In this document: one piece after another, positions 25,223 through 34,635 of the stretch
Position numbering within the stretch: position 1 is the stretch's first letter
Layout: each line of letters opens with the position of its first letter
Assembly (NCBI RefSeq): GCF_000469135.2
Contig: NZ_CP048117.1
Span: forward strand, 487,001-551,000
Direction: 5' to 3'
DNA: 64,000 nt
From: Bacillus sp. SB49
GTDB lineage: Bacteria; Bacillota; Bacilli; Bacillales; Halobacillaceae
Notes under the pieces: generated by a model
Seen by the model: only the letters and a program-made list of their open reading frames with translations
Databases searched by the model: none
What the model was told of the DNA's origin: nothing
Program-made: the position numbers and the translations under genes

Positions 25223-25789
25223 TTATTCTACATAAGAGAAGCCGTGGTTGATGAAGGTGTGGATCATGGCAGCCATCTGCCCTGGCGGCTGGGTCATGTC
25301 GTTCCTGATCCAATCCTTAATGACATGAATGGCGCCGCTGATAACGAAGGAGCTGAAGTATTCGGATTCTTCTTTCTCTACCTTACTGTCGCTCATCCAA
25401 TTATTCAGCATGAAGCTCCTCGCGAGCTCCATCATCTTCTGTTCGAAGCTGGAAGCGGAGTCGCTCGTAAGAAGGGTTTGGAACATACGCTTGTTGTCGA
25501 TGATATACTCCAGGATCTTCTCCGTCATCTGCTGGGATTCTTCTTCTTTTTCATAGCTGTAATTTTGTAAATACTGCTTCATATCTTCGGTAATCTCTGC
25601 TTCTATTTTATGAAGGAGGTCGTAGTGATCCGTATAGTGGGTATAGAAGGTGGAACGATTGATATCGGCGATTTCACAAATTTCTTTGACGGTGATGTCG
25701 GCTATCTTCTTTTCTGCGAGCAGGATGATCAAGCTTTCTTTGAGAACTTTTCTTGTGTATTTCTTTCTGCGGTCCAGTTTTCCACTCAT
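25223..25789 (-). CDS. TetR/AcrR-family regulator
   Basis: A 188-residue TetR protein with an N-terminal helix-turn-helix (DITVKEICEIADINRSTFYTHYTDHYDLL, residues 30-58) and a mostly helical ligand domain like that of TetR/AcrR proteins with a YcdC-type C-terminus. The ATG at 25789 has AAGGAG seven bases upstream. It is divergent from an MMPL exporter gene, with a 16-bp near-palindrome at 25879 between them, so it most likely represses the exporter and possibly itself. The ligand is unknown. Confidence 0.88.
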   Translation of the reverse strand: MSGKLDRRKKYTRKVLKESLIILLAEKKIADITVKEICEIADINRSTFYTHYTDHYDLLHKIEAEITEDMKQYLQNYSYEKEEESQQMTEKILEYIIDNKRMFQTLLTSDSASSFEQKMMELARSFMLNNWMSDSKVEKEESEYFSSFVISGAIHVIKDWIRNDMTQPPGQMAAMIHTFINHGFSYVE

Positions 25790-25877
25790 GATTTCACTCC
25801 TTAACCGTTACAGTTATGTGACAATCCAACACAAAGGCATGTTCGTGTCGGGAAACTGACGTAATTTATAAAACTGT

Positions 25878-28004
25878 TTGTTGAATATCCAACACAGTGT
25901 CAATAAAATATTAAAGTGTACCAACGCGTTTTGCAAGAGAGGGGGAGGCCTTATAGGCTGGACATCATCAGTAATCAAACATAAGAAAAGCATTGTCATC
26001 CTATTTACGATACTTACCTTACTAAGTGCTGTGGCACAGTTCGCTGTATCGGTGAACTATAATATGGTCGATTATCTTCCACAGGATTCACCGTCGATGG
26101 AGGCGATGGATTTAATGGAGGAAGAGTTCGATGAGCCGGTGGAGAATGCGCGAGTGATGATTCAGGATGTTTCCATCACCGAGGCACTTCAGTATAAAGA
26201 AGACCTGGAGGCGATTGAAGGAGTCAGCGGCGTCACATGGCTCGACGATGTGGTTGATTTAAAAGTTCCATTGGAAATGGCAGATGCCGATATGACGGAC
26301 TCCTACTATAAAGATAACGCCGCTTTGTTTTCGTTGAACATCGCGGAAGGATTTGAAGTAGATGCGACCGATGCGATTTATGAGTTGATCGGAGAGGATA
26401 ATGCGGTTGCAGGGGAAGCTGTCAATACCGCGACATCCCAGAAAATGACCGGTAGTGAATCAGCCTACGCGGCGGCTCTGCTCGTTCCGATCATCATTCT
26501 TATTCTCGTGCTGTCGACGACGTCATGGATGGAGCCTGTCTTCTTCCTGGTGGCGATCGGCGTATCGGTTCTGATTAATTTAGGCACGAATATCTTCCTT
26601 GGTGAAGTATCATTCGTTACTCAGTCGGTGGCACCGATTCTGCAGCTTGCTGTATCCCTGGATTATGCCATCTTCCTGCTGCACAGTTTCTCCGATTACC
26701 GCAAGCAGGTGGAAGATCCGAAAGAAGCCATGCAGTTGGCCATGAAACGTTCGTTCCCCGCAATCATTGCCAGTGCTTCCACGACGTTCTTCGGATTCAC
26801 TGCCCTTACATTCATGGATTTCGGAATCGGTTCCGACCTCGGTCTGAACCTTTTGAAAGGGATATTGCTCAGCTTCATCAGCGTCATGATCTTCCTTCCG
26901 GCTCTTACGCTTATGTTCTATAAGTGGATCGACCGGACCAAGCATAGAGCGTTCATTCCTGATTTCAAGAATGTCGGGCGCCGAGTCATGAAGTTCAAGG
27001 TTCCCAGTCTGATTCTTGTCGTCCTGCTTATTGTCCCGGCATACCTTGCGCAAGGGCAAACGAGCTTCATCTACGGAACGGGGGAGCAGCCTGATAATAC
27101 GAGAGCAGGCCAGGATGTCGAAGCGATTCAACAGGAGTTCGGCAAGAATATGCCGATGGTGCTTCTCGTCCCGCGTGGAGACAGGGCTAAAGAAGAGCAG
27201 ATTGTTCAGGAATTGGAGGATATGGAAGGTATTTCGAGCGTGATGTCTTACGTGAATATCGTAAGCCCGGCCATTCCGCCTGAATTTTTGGATGAATCGA
27301 TGACCGAGGCCTTTTATTCCGAGCATTATGCCCGCATCACGTTATATACGGAAACGGACGCGGAAGGAGAGGAAGCGTTCTCTCTGATTGAGAAGGTGAA
27401 AGAAACCGCGGATGAATATTATGAAGAGAACCACCTTCTTGGGGAAAGCGTAACCTTGTATGACATGAAGAATATCGTGCAGAAGGATAACACGCTTGTC
27501 AATGCACTGACGATCATTACGGTTGCGCTTGTGCTGCTGTTGACGTTCCGTTCCATTTCGATTCCGCTGATTCTGCTTGTGACGATACAGCTGTCGGTTT
27601 GGATTAACTTATCGTTTCCGTATTTCTCGGATACGCCACTTGTCTATGTCGGCTACCTGCTGATCAGTACGATTCAACTGGCAGCTACGGTGGACTATGC
27701 GATCCTGTTCACAGAGAATTACAACCACCTGCGTAAAGACATGCCGGCCCTGCAGGCCATCAAGAGAACGATTGATGAGAAGATCTTCTCAATTTTCGTG
27801 TCGGCTGCCATTTTGTCGAGCGTCGGATTCATTTTATGGATGACCTCTTCCAACCCGATCGTCTCATCGATCGGATTGCTGCTTGGTCGAGGGGCGCTGC
27901 TTGCCTTCCTGATGGTTGTATTCGTACTTCCGGCTCTGATGGTCGTTCTTGATCCAATCATCAGGAAGACGACGTACAAAGCTAATTTCTATAAAGGAGA
28001 ATGA
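25878..28004 (+). CDS. MMPL-family RND-type membrane transporter
   Basis: A protein of about 680-708 residues with two repeats of one helix, a large extracellular loop and five helices (first DYLPQDSPSMEAMDLM, later YGTGEQPDNTRAGQDVEAIQ), and MMPL hallmark segments SLDYAIFLLHSFSDYRK and ATVDYAILFTENYNHLRK. MMPL proteins export lipids or hydrophobic compounds by proton motive force. The start is unclear: the only ribosome site, GGGGGAGG at 25941-25948, is followed in frame by CTT ATA GGC TGG with no ATG, GTG or TTG, while the first canonical start is a TTG at 25878 without a ribosome site and inside the operator. Translation may begin near 25953. It is followed after three bases by its partner gene. 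Confidence 0.85.
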   Translation: MLNIQHSVNKILKCTNAFCKRGGGLIGWTSSVIKHKKSIVILFTILTLLSAVAQFAVSVNYNMVDYLPQDSPSMEAMDLMEEEFDEPVENARVMIQDVSITEALQYKEDLEAIEGVSGVTWLDDVVDLKVPLEMADADMTDSYYKDNAALFSLNIAEGFEVDATDAIYELIGEDNAVAGEAVNTATSQKMTGSESAYAAALLVPIIILILVLSTTSWMEPVFFLVAIGVSVLINLGTNIFLGEVSFVTQSVAPILQLAVSLDYAIFLLHSFSDYRKQVEDPKEAMQLAMKRSFPAIIASASTTFFGFTALTFMDFGIGSDLGLNLLKGILLSFISVMIFLPALTLMFYKWIDRTKHRAFIPDFKNVGRRVMKFKVPSLILVVLLIVPAYLAQGQTSFIYGTGEQPDNTRAGQDVEAIQQEFGKNMPMVLLVPRGDRAKEEQIVQELEDMEGISSVMSYVNIVSPAIPPEFLDESMTEAFYSEHYARITLYTETDAEGEEAFSLIEKVKETADEYYEENHLLGESVTLYDMKNIVQKDNTLVNALTIITVALVLLLTFRSISIPLILLVTIQLSVWINLSFPYFSDTPLVYVGYLLISTIQLAATVDYAILFTENYNHLRKDMPALQAIKRTIDEKIFSIFVSAAILSSVGFILWMTSSNPIVSSIGLLLGRGALLAFLMVVFVLPALMVVLDPIIRKTTYKANFYKGE
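25879..25894. promoter_or_regulatory. probable TetR operator
   Basis: TGTTGAATATCCAACA is palindromic except for one A/C pair. A related half-site, TCCAACAC, occurs at 25825-25832 on the TetR side. Position between the divergent genes supports an operator. Confidence 0.6.
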
Positions 28005-28007
28005 GCG

Positions 28008-29819
28008 ATGAGTATTAAACGTATGACGGCAGTCGGCTCTGCGTGTGTTCTCCTGCTGACAGCTGTTTCTCCAGTTGTAGCAGAAGAAGGTGGGAAGGAT
28101 CAGGGAGACAAAGGATCCTTTTCAGCAAAACATGAAGTGGTCTACGCCAATTTGAAACCGGATGGAGACCAGGAAAAGCTCTATGTCATCAACAATTTTG
28201 ATATAAAGGATAAAGGAAGCATTGTCGATTATGGTCCTTATACGAGCGTGCAGAACCTGACCGATGTTAATGAAATCAAACAGGAAGGTCAAAAGGTCGA
28301 ATGGACAGCAGAAGAAGACGAGTTCTATTACCAAGGCAACTTGAAAGGGGATACCCCTCTTCCTTGGGACCTGGACGTGACCTATGTGCTTAATGGCAAA
28401 GAGATCTCTGCGGATCAACTTGCCGGTAAGGACGGAAAGCTCGAAATTAAAATTAAGACGACGAAGAATGAGAAGGCGGACGCTAGTTTCTTCAACAACT
28501 ATTTAATGCAGATTACGATTCCGATGGCTTCTTCTAAATTCGAGAATATTGAAGCGGAGGAAGGAACGGTGGCCAATGCCGGGAAGGACCGGCAAGTGAC
28601 CTTTACCGTTCTCCCCGAAGAAGAAGGTGATTTCACCGTTACGGCGGAAGCTGACAATATGGAGATGGAAAGTATCGAGTTCACCGCTGTACCTTCCTCC
28701 ATGGCCATTGATGCACCGGATATCGGTGGAGTGAAAAACGACATGGGGTCTTTAGCAGAGGCAACCGCCAGCATTGATAACGGTGTCGGCGATTTACAGA
28801 ATGGTATTAAAGAATTGAACGGCGGGGTGGCGAGCCTCTATGACGGCTCTGTGCAATACAAACAGGGGATGGAAAGCCTGAACAGCCGGTCATCGGAACT
28901 TGTGGAAGGATCTGGTTCCATACAATCCGCCCTTCAGCAGATGAATGAAGCGGTTCAGGGCGGCACTGGTGACGTCGATTTAAATGATTTGACGAAGGTA
29001 GAGGGCGGGCTGCGTGAGTTGGCGGACAGCCTGAAGAACGCCCAGTCGGAAATCGATGATTTGAATGCTCAGTATGGAAAAGCGAATCAGGCACTGGCTG
29101 ATGCCATCGCAGCAATTCCGGGATATAACATTACAGAAGCGGATATTCAGGCACTTCGTGACAGCGGGGCGGATCAGGATATCATTGACCAGCTTTTGGA
29201 AACATATAGAGCAGCCCAAGCGGCTAAAGGAGCCTTCACGGATGCAGAGGGGGCATTCCAAGCAGTGACGCCTGCTTTGGAACAGAGCTCCGCTTCTCTC
29301 GGAGAGATGAGTAACCAGCTTTACAACGTAGCAGATCAGGTCGGAGCCGGTCTTGAAAGGATGGATATTGCAGGTTCCATTGCTGAACTGCAGACGGGTT
29401 TCGATCAGCTCACTTCCAATTATGCGACCTTCCATCAGGGTTTGAAGCAGTACACGGGGGGCGTAGCGGAACTGACGAATTCCTATGAGGATATCCACGG
29501 GGGAATTGCCGGTTTGACGGATGGAACGGCAGAGCTTGAAGAGGGGGCCGGCCGGTTGAAAGGCGGCACTTCAGAGCTGGCTTCTGCAACGAGTGATCTC
29601 CCGGGCCAGATGCAGTCCGAAATCGATCAGATGGTAGAGGAATACGACAAGTCGGATTATGAGCCGGTGTCCTTCGTTTCTGAGAAAAATGAGCAGATTA
29701 ATTCTGTCCAATTCGTCATGAAGACGGAAGCGGTCAAGCAGGAGGAAAAAGAAGAGAAGAAACCGAAAAAGAAAGAAGAAAAAGGGTTCTTTGAGCGATT
29801 GTTAGCATTATTTAAATAA
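28008..29819 (+). CDS. secreted YhgE/Pip-like coiled-coil protein, partner of the MMPL transporter
   Basis: A 603-residue exported protein. Signal peptide MSIKRMTAVGSACVLLLTAVSPVVA; a beta-rich domain to about residue 235; then a long region of heptad-like repeats (IDNGVGDLQNGIKELNGGVASLYDGS, LTDGTAELEEGAGRLKGGTSEL) typical of YhgE/Pip domains; and a Lys/Glu-rich tail (KKPKKKEEKGFFERLLALFK) that is probably membrane-proximal. There is no clear C-terminal membrane helix, unlike full YhgE proteins. The ribosome site is AAAGGAGAATGAGCG, overlapping the stop of the MMPL gene. Tight spacing suggests the two act together, perhaps as an extracellular adaptor for exported lipid. This is inference. 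Confidence 0.78.
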   Translation: MSIKRMTAVGSACVLLLTAVSPVVAEEGGKDQGDKGSFSAKHEVVYANLKPDGDQEKLYVINNFDIKDKGSIVDYGPYTSVQNLTDVNEIKQEGQKVEWTAEEDEFYYQGNLKGDTPLPWDLDVTYVLNGKEISADQLAGKDGKLEIKIKTTKNEKADASFFNNYLMQITIPMASSKFENIEAEEGTVANAGKDRQVTFTVLPEEEGDFTVTAEADNMEMESIEFTAVPSSMAIDAPDIGGVKNDMGSLAEATASIDNGVGDLQNGIKELNGGVASLYDGSVQYKQGMESLNSRSSELVEGSGSIQSALQQMNEAVQGGTGDVDLNDLTKVEGGLRELADSLKNAQSEIDDLNAQYGKANQALADAIAAIPGYNITEADIQALRDSGADQDIIDQLLETYRAAQAAKGAFTDAEGAFQAVTPALEQSSASLGEMSNQLYNVADQVGAGLERMDIAGSIAELQTGFDQLTSNYATFHQGLKQYTGGVAELTNSYEDIHGGIAGLTDGTAELEEGAGRLKGGTSELASATSDLPGQMQSEIDQMVEEYDKSDYEPVSFVSEKNEQINSVQFVMKTEAVKQEEKEEKKPKKKEEKGFFERLLALFK

Positions 29820-29825
29820 GAACGA

Positions 29826-29865
29826 AATCCTCCGTCCGGGATCCTGCCGGGCGGGGGATTTTTTT
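29826..29865 (+). terminator. intrinsic terminator after the MMPL operon
   Basis: AATCCTCCGTCCGG pairs with CCGGGCGGGGGATT (two G-U pairs) around GATCCTG, followed by TTTTTT. Confidence 0.85.
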
Positions 29866-30002
29866 CATAAATCATGGATGAAGAGCATTCCCACGACTTT
29901 GAAAGGCGCAAAATGTTATTATAAGGATTAGGTCAGGGAAAAGGTGGAATTCCTTTTGCCTCTGAACATCCAGATGTGAACGACAGAAAGTGAGTGATGA
30001 TA

Positions 30003-30956
30003 ATGAATCGAATAGGCGTGTTGACAAGTGGAGGAGATGCTCCCGGTATGAATGCTGTCATTCGGGCAGTAGTGAAGTCAGGAATGGCTTCCGGCAAGGA
30101 AGTGGTAGGAATCCATAACGGATTTCACGGATTATTAGAAGAATCCGTAGAGACACTGGACAAGGAAGCGGTACGGACGATTCTTTCCCGAGGGGGCACG
30201 ATTCTACAGTCTTCTCAGGATATGGATATGTTCGAAGAAGAAGCACAGGAACAAATCAAGCGGCAGCTTACTAAATTTGAAATCGATTCCTTAATCGTAA
30301 TCGGCGGTCTGGAAGCATTGCAGATGGCGCATGTTCTCGCAGACAAGGGTGTCGCTTGTATAGCAGTCCCGGCTGCGATCAATTCTACGATTCCTCATGT
30401 AGCGTCGGCGATCGGCTTCGATACGGCTTTGAATACGATCATGGAGAATATCGATCGTATTCGGGATACGGCGGATTCTCATGAGAAGACGACCATCGTC
30501 GAAGTGATGGGGAGAGATTCCGGTACCTTTGCTCTATCAGCCGGCTTGGTCGGTGGTGCGGAAACCATCATCATCCCGGAGAGAAAAGCGGAGCTTGATG
30601 AGGTGATCGAGGAAATGAAAGATCAGGAGGACCACCGTTACCGCATTATCATCATGGCGGAGGGAGTCGGAAATGCAGCGGATTTCGGAGCGAGATTGAA
30701 GGAGGAAGCCGGCGTGGAAGCGAGGGTAACGATTTTGGATGATACCCAATATGGTGGAACGCCGTCTGCAAGAGACCGGATGATGGCGACACGTCTCGGT
30801 GCCTATGCGGTCGAACTTCTGAATTCTGGCCAGACAGGCTTCTATGTCAGCTTGAAGGAAGAGGAGCTCATCACTTATGAGCTGTCAGAGATTGATAAAG
30901 AAACGCCGGTTCGGAATGAATCCATGTATTCGCTCGCGAAGAAACTTTCTATATAA
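30003..30956 (+). CDS. 6-phosphofructokinase paralogue, probably catalytically inactive
   Basis: A 317-residue protein that aligns end to end with bacterial PfkA (MNRIGVLTSGGDAPGMNAVI, GFDTALNT, VEVMGRDSG, GGAETIIIPE, MYSLAKKLSI) without gaps at the active site. The active-site residues are changed: the ATP/Mg motif GGDGS is GGLEA (103-105), the catalytic TIDND is AINST (Asp127 to Asn, Asp129 to Thr), Arg72 is absent, Arg162 is Lys, and His249/Arg252 of the F6P site are replaced (LDDTQYGG for LGHVQRGG). Glu in MAEGVG and Arg in EARVT remain. It is therefore likely a regulatory or ligand-binding pseudoenzyme. The ATG at 30003 gives the family start; no strong ribosome site is seen. It is a single gene. 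Confidence 0.82.
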   Translation: MNRIGVLTSGGDAPGMNAVIRAVVKSGMASGKEVVGIHNGFHGLLEESVETLDKEAVRTILSRGGTILQSSQDMDMFEEEAQEQIKRQLTKFEIDSLIVIGGLEALQMAHVLADKGVACIAVPAAINSTIPHVASAIGFDTALNTIMENIDRIRDTADSHEKTTIVEVMGRDSGTFALSAGLVGGAETIIIPERKAELDEVIEEMKDQEDHRYRIIIMAEGVGNAADFGARLKEEAGVEARVTILDDTQYGGTPSARDRMMATRLGAYAVELLNSGQTGFYVSLKEEELITYELSEIDKETPVRNESMYSLAKKLSI

Positions 30957-30962
30957 GTAAAA

Positions 30963-30988
30963 AAAGGCCCCTCTCTGGAGGGGCCTTT
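30963..30988 (+). terminator. intrinsic terminator after the PFK paralogue
   Basis: AAAGGCCCCTC, loop TCTG, GAGGGGCCTTT, short T-run CTTTCG. Confidence 0.82.
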
Positions 30989-31059
30989 CGCTTGTTCGAA
31001 AAGAGATAGGAAGGGAAAAAGACTTTACCTGAGGGATAGTTCAGGCAGTCAGGTCCCGT

Positions 31060-32277
31060 TTACATAGATTGAAAGACATAGTACATCATACTGCCGGCGT
31101 AGTTGCCGATGATGTATCCGAGTGTGCCGACCAACATGATAGGGACAATCAGCCGCTGCCACCCTTTCGCAATAGCAAAGGCTGCTGCGGTCGTCGGCCC
31201 GCCGACGTTGGCATTGCTTGCTACGATCATTTCCTCCAGGCTGAAACGGAACAAACGACCGACTCCGAATGTCAGGAGCATGTTGAAGAAAACGATGATC
31301 GCGACAAAGATGATAAGCAGCGGAGCATTCTGGACCAATAATGGAATCGATGCGGGTACACCGATGACGACGAAGAAAATGTATATAAGGTAGGTCCCCA
31401 ATTCCTGTGCACCATGTATGTTATCGAAAAATTTATCAAATAGGGTGACAGCAAGAACGGTGATAGTCGTCAGCATCAAATAACCATCTCCAAATAATCC
31501 GTTCATTATGTTTAAATACACCGGTACTCCTTCGCCTGATGGAATCCAGGCGCTGATCCAATCCGCCAGCTTGAAGGAAACACCCACCAAAACGAACGCA
31601 CTCCCGCTTGCAAGCGCAATATCTTTAAGAGAGATGTCCTTCCTCTTCCAATAATCTGCTGCCGTATTTTTAGACGAGTCGACGGTGCGTTCCTGCTCAT
31701 CGATGTAGGGAGTCCGGAATTTCCTGCGGAAGAAGGAGGAGGCCGGGATCAGGATCAACACAAAGAAATACAAAGCCATCAACAGGTTGTCGGCAACGAT
31801 TGCGGAAGCGGCGAGCTCTCCGGGTGGGTTCAGCTTGCCGGACAGGGCGGCGAAGTTCACACCTCCGCCAATGTAAGAGCCTGTTTCCATTGCTGCTATC
31901 TTATCCAGGTTTGGAATGGTATCTTTCAGGAAGAAGAAGGCTATGTACGCACCGATGACGGTACCGATGGAGCTGATCAGGAAGATGAACAGCATCCGTC
32001 CGCTTTCTTTGATCACTTTTCTTAAATTGGCTTGAAATAAGAGCAGCGGGATAGCCAGAGGAATGACATATGTCCATACGGCATCGTAGGCGGGTGCGTC
32101 TGTCGGAATCACCTTTATGTTGGCGAGGATCAGGGCACCGACGAGGGCGATGATGGCTCCGGTCATTTTGGCTGCCCATTTGTATTTTTGCTCCAGATAA
32201 ATGCTTACAGCTGCCCAGCCGGCAAGAAATGCCCACAACAGCCACGTGTCATCTGCTTGAATCAACGTTTGTTCCAT
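31060..32277 (-). CDS. DUF819-family membrane protein (YjcL-like)
   Basis: A 405-residue polytopic protein with about eleven hydrophobic segments. It has the DUF819 blocks METGSYIGGGVNFAALSG and, near the C-terminus, MIVASNANVGGPTTAAAFAIAKGW, each with conserved glycine- and asparagine-rich turns that suggest a transporter-like inverted repeat. The function of the family is unknown. The ATG at 32277 lies eight bases after AGGAG; the in-frame ATG at 32283 is only two bases away from it and is less likely. It is a single gene, upstream of which a P450 gene ends on the same strand with its own terminator. Confidence 0.85.
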   Translation of the reverse strand: MEQTLIQADDTWLLWAFLAGWAAVSIYLEQKYKWAAKMTGAIIALVGALILANIKVIPTDAPAYDAVWTYVIPLAIPLLLFQANLRKVIKESGRMLFIFLISSIGTVIGAYIAFFFLKDTIPNLDKIAAMETGSYIGGGVNFAALSGKLNPPGELAASAIVADNLLMALYFFVLILIPASSFFRRKFRTPYIDEQERTVDSSKNTAADYWKRKDISLKDIALASGSAFVLVGVSFKLADWISAWIPSGEGVPVYLNIMNGLFGDGYLMLTTITVLAVTLFDKFFDNIHGAQELGTYLIYIFFVVIGVPASIPLLVQNAPLLIIFVAIIVFFNMLLTFGVGRLFRFSLEEMIVASNANVGGPTTAAAFAIAKGWQRLIVPIMLVGTLGYIIGNYAGSMMYYVFQSM

Positions 32278-32346
32278 CTTCATCTCTCCTTTTTCTACAT
32301 TTTATCGTATCTCAGCTGGTTTTTTTACATTTTTTGATAAATAGGA

Positions 32347-32376
32347 AAAGAGGCACTCTATAACGAGTGCCTCTTT
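32347..32376 (-). terminator. intrinsic terminator after the P450 gene
   Basis: AAAGAGGCACTC, loop of six, GAGTGCCTCTTT; on the minus strand it is followed by TTTCC. Confidence 0.8.
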
Positions 32377-32379
32377 CGT

Positions 32380-33573
32380 TTACCAGGTGACAGGGAGACT
32401 GCGCAGGCCGCGTAGAAGAAAGATCGAGCGCCATTCGGGCGCCTCTCCGTTCGGGTCGATTGTGATGGCAGGGAGCGATGCAAACAGCTTCTCCAATGCA
32501 ATGTTCCCTTCCAATCTGGCGAGTGGGGCACCGAGGCAGAAGTGAATGCCGAAGCCGAACGCGACGTGACCGTTGCTCTTCCTTGTAACGTCAAACGTGT
32601 CTGCCTTTTCGAATTTATCGTTATCCCGATTGGCGGAGCTGATGGAGGCTAAGACCATATCGCCGCGCCGGATCGTCTGCCCGCGAAACTCCATGTCGTC
32701 GGCGGCCCATCTTGCTGTCGAGAAGTCGACAGGACTGTAGTAGCGCAGTCCTTCTTCAACGGCTCCCGGGATGAGGGAAGCATCTTTTTTGACTGAATCC
32801 AGCTGGTCCGGGTGCTCAAAAAGGGCGAGCATCGTGTTACCGATCAAATTGACGGTGGTTTCATGACCGGCGATGATCAAAAGGAAGATCATCGAATATA
32901 ACTCCTGCCGGCTCAACTGTTCTCCGTCTTCCTCTGTTTGGATAAGGTAGGAAACAAGATCGTCGGTCGGATTCTGCTTTCTCTTCTCAAAGAGGTCGGT
33001 CAAATAGGTAGTGAAGGCTTCCACATCCGCTGCAAAATCCGTGTCCTCTTCGTTGGAGGCGGCCACGATGGAGTTGGACCACTTCCGGAACTTATCCCGG
33101 TCTTCTGCCGGTACACCGAGCATCTCACTGATGACGATGATCGGCAGAGGGAAGGCATAATCGTCGATCAGGTCCACCGGTCCTCCTTTCTTTTTCATTT
33201 GCTCGATTAGATCATCTGCGATTTCACTGATCCGTGGAGTCAATTCCTTGATCGTTTTCGGGTGGAAGTAGGGCTGGACAAGCTTGCGTAAGCGCGTGTG
33301 GTCAGGGGGGTCGACATCAAGCATCATGTTTTCGAAGATAGTGATTTCTTTGTCACCGTCATCGTCAGGCGTCCTCTGGATCAGCTTCGTCTGATCTTTT
33401 AGGAAACCCGGCGCCTTCAGCATTTCTTTGACATCGTCATATTTGGTGACAAGCCACGTAGCGGGAGTGCCATCAGACATTTGAAATACGGGTTGTTTAT
33501 CTCTCATTTTTTCATAAAAAGGGTAGGCGTTATCTTTGAAGTTGGATTGGTAAAGCTGTTCCATCGTTTCCAT
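32380..33573 (-). CDS. cytochrome P450 (soluble, bacterial class)
   Basis: A 397-residue soluble P450 with the I-helix oxygen-activation motif LLIIAGHETTVN, the K-helix ExxR (EEGLRYYS), the PERF-like region and the haem-ligand loop FGFGIHFCLGAPLAR with the axial cysteine. It hydroxylates or epoxidises small organic substrates using electrons from a ferredoxin/flavodoxin partner. No redox partner or tailoring gene lies next to it, so its substrate is not predictable; the closest general resemblance is to the CYP107/CYP109-type Bacillus enzymes. The ATG at 33573 (METMEQLYQ) follows AAGGTGG by eight bases; the longer frame from 33630 lacks a ribosome site. Confidence 0.9.
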   Translation of the reverse strand: METMEQLYQSNFKDNAYPFYEKMRDKQPVFQMSDGTPATWLVTKYDDVKEMLKAPGFLKDQTKLIQRTPDDDGDKEITIFENMMLDVDPPDHTRLRKLVQPYFHPKTIKELTPRISEIADDLIEQMKKKGGPVDLIDDYAFPLPIIVISEMLGVPAEDRDKFRKWSNSIVAASNEEDTDFAADVEAFTTYLTDLFEKRKQNPTDDLVSYLIQTEEDGEQLSRQELYSMIFLLIIAGHETTVNLIGNTMLALFEHPDQLDSVKKDASLIPGAVEEGLRYYSPVDFSTARWAADDMEFRGQTIRRGDMVLASISSANRDNDKFEKADTFDVTRKSNGHVAFGFGIHFCLGAPLARLEGNIALEKLFASLPAITIDPNGEAPEWRSIFLLRGLRSLPVTW

Positions 33574-33698
33574 AAGTGGGGACCACCTTTCTTTAAGTAA
33601 AGTATAAAAGATTGGAAGGATCATGAACAAATGATAGGAAAAGGGAAAGAGGAATATCGTTACTATTTCCTATTTCCTTAGAATAGGTTTCCCGTTCA

Positions 33699-33731
33699 TG
33701 AAAAAGGCGTACACCACGGTGTACGCCTTTT
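33699..33731 (-). terminator. intrinsic terminator after the aldolase gene
   Basis: AAAAGGCGTACACC and GGTGTACGCCTTTT are fully complementary with a two-base centre; read on the minus strand it ends in TTTTTCATG. Confidence 0.85.
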
Positions 33732-33741
33732 CTGAATTCTA

Positions 33742-34635
33742 TTATCTGCCTTTTTGTACAGAAGCTGCGTAAATGGAATCGACGGCATTCTGCAGGGCCT
33801 GATCAAACGTTTCGTCTGACTGGTCTGCATACACATCGCCGACAAGTGCCCGGGAGAAGCTCGCGATTAACCCATCATTCGCTGTCAGCTTCTCGTTGGC
33901 CTCTTCCCGTTCATAACCTCCGGAGAGAGCGACGACACGAATGACTTTCGGGTGGTCGACAAGTTCCTTATACGCATTCGTTTTTGTTGGAATCGTCAAC
34001 TTCAACATGACCTGCTGATCCTCTTCCAACTCGTTCAAGTGTTTAAGAATATGATTGCGAAGAAGCTCTTCACATTTCTCTTTCTCTTCGCTGTGAATAT
34101 TCACTTCCGGTTCGACAATCGGCATCAGGTCGGAAGCGAGGATCCGTTTGGCAATATCAAACTGCTGTTGAACCACTGCTTCGATTCCACTTTCATCCGG
34201 ATCGTGAATGACGGAGCGCATTTTCGTTCCGAATATTTTCCGCTCGTTCGCCCGACGAAGCGTTTCGTCGAGATCGTTGATCGGTTTCATGAGCTGGACG
34301 CCGTTTTCTTTATCGGCAAGCCCTTTATCGACTTTCAGAAAAGGCACAATGCCCTTCTCCGCGAGATAGTCTCCTGTGTATTTCCCTTCGACTTTACGGT
34401 CCATCGTTTTCTCAAAAAGAATAGCTCCTAGAATTTTTTCGGAATCGAAAGCAGGGGAGGTGATGATCCTTGTCCTCATCTCGTGGACTTTATCGAACAT
34501 CTCGTCTTCATTATTGTAGGCATCTTCAGGAATGCCGTAATCAGCCAGAGCCTTCGGCGTACTTCCGCCACTTTGATCCAGAGCGGCAATAAATCCTTTT
34601 CCGTTTTTAATTCGGTCGAGCTGTTGCTGGTTCAT
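33742..34635 (-). CDS. fda: class I fructose-1,6-bisphosphate aldolase
   Basis: A 297-residue class I (Schiff-base) aldolase of the bacterial Fda type. It begins with [18 protein letters not shown] and contains the Schiff-base lysine region [10 protein letters not shown], the strand [11 protein letters not shown], and the phosphate-binding [12 protein letters not shown]. It splits fructose 1,6-bisphosphate to dihydroxyacetone phosphate and glyceraldehyde 3-phosphate. A canonical class II enzyme is probably encoded elsewhere; this class is common as a second copy in Firmicutes. The ATG at 34635 is supported by a GGAGCAG-type ribosome site. It is a single gene, divergent from the peptide ABC operon. 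The 234-base gap (34636-34869) is AT-rich promoter sequence. Confidence 0.93.
   Translation of the reverse strand: MNQQQLDRIKNGKGFIAALDQSGGSTPKALADYGIPEDAYNNEDEMFDKVHEMRTRIITSPAFDSEKILGAILFEKTMDRKVEGKYTGDYLAEKGIVPFLKVDKGLADKENGVQLMKPINDLDETLRRANERKIFGTKMRSVIHDPDESGIEAVVQQQFDIAKRILASDLMPIVEPEVNIHSEEKEKCEELLRNHILKHLNELEEDQQVMLKLTIPTKTNAYKELVDHPKVIRVVALSGGYEREEANEKLTANDGLIASFSRALVGDVYADQSDETFDQALQNAVDSIYAASVQKGR

Noticed and set aside
26610-27326. A 238-codon open frame on the minus strand
   Set aside because: It lies entirely inside the MMPL gene in antisense, its translation is Arg/His-rich with no recognisable domain, and it lacks a ribosome site.
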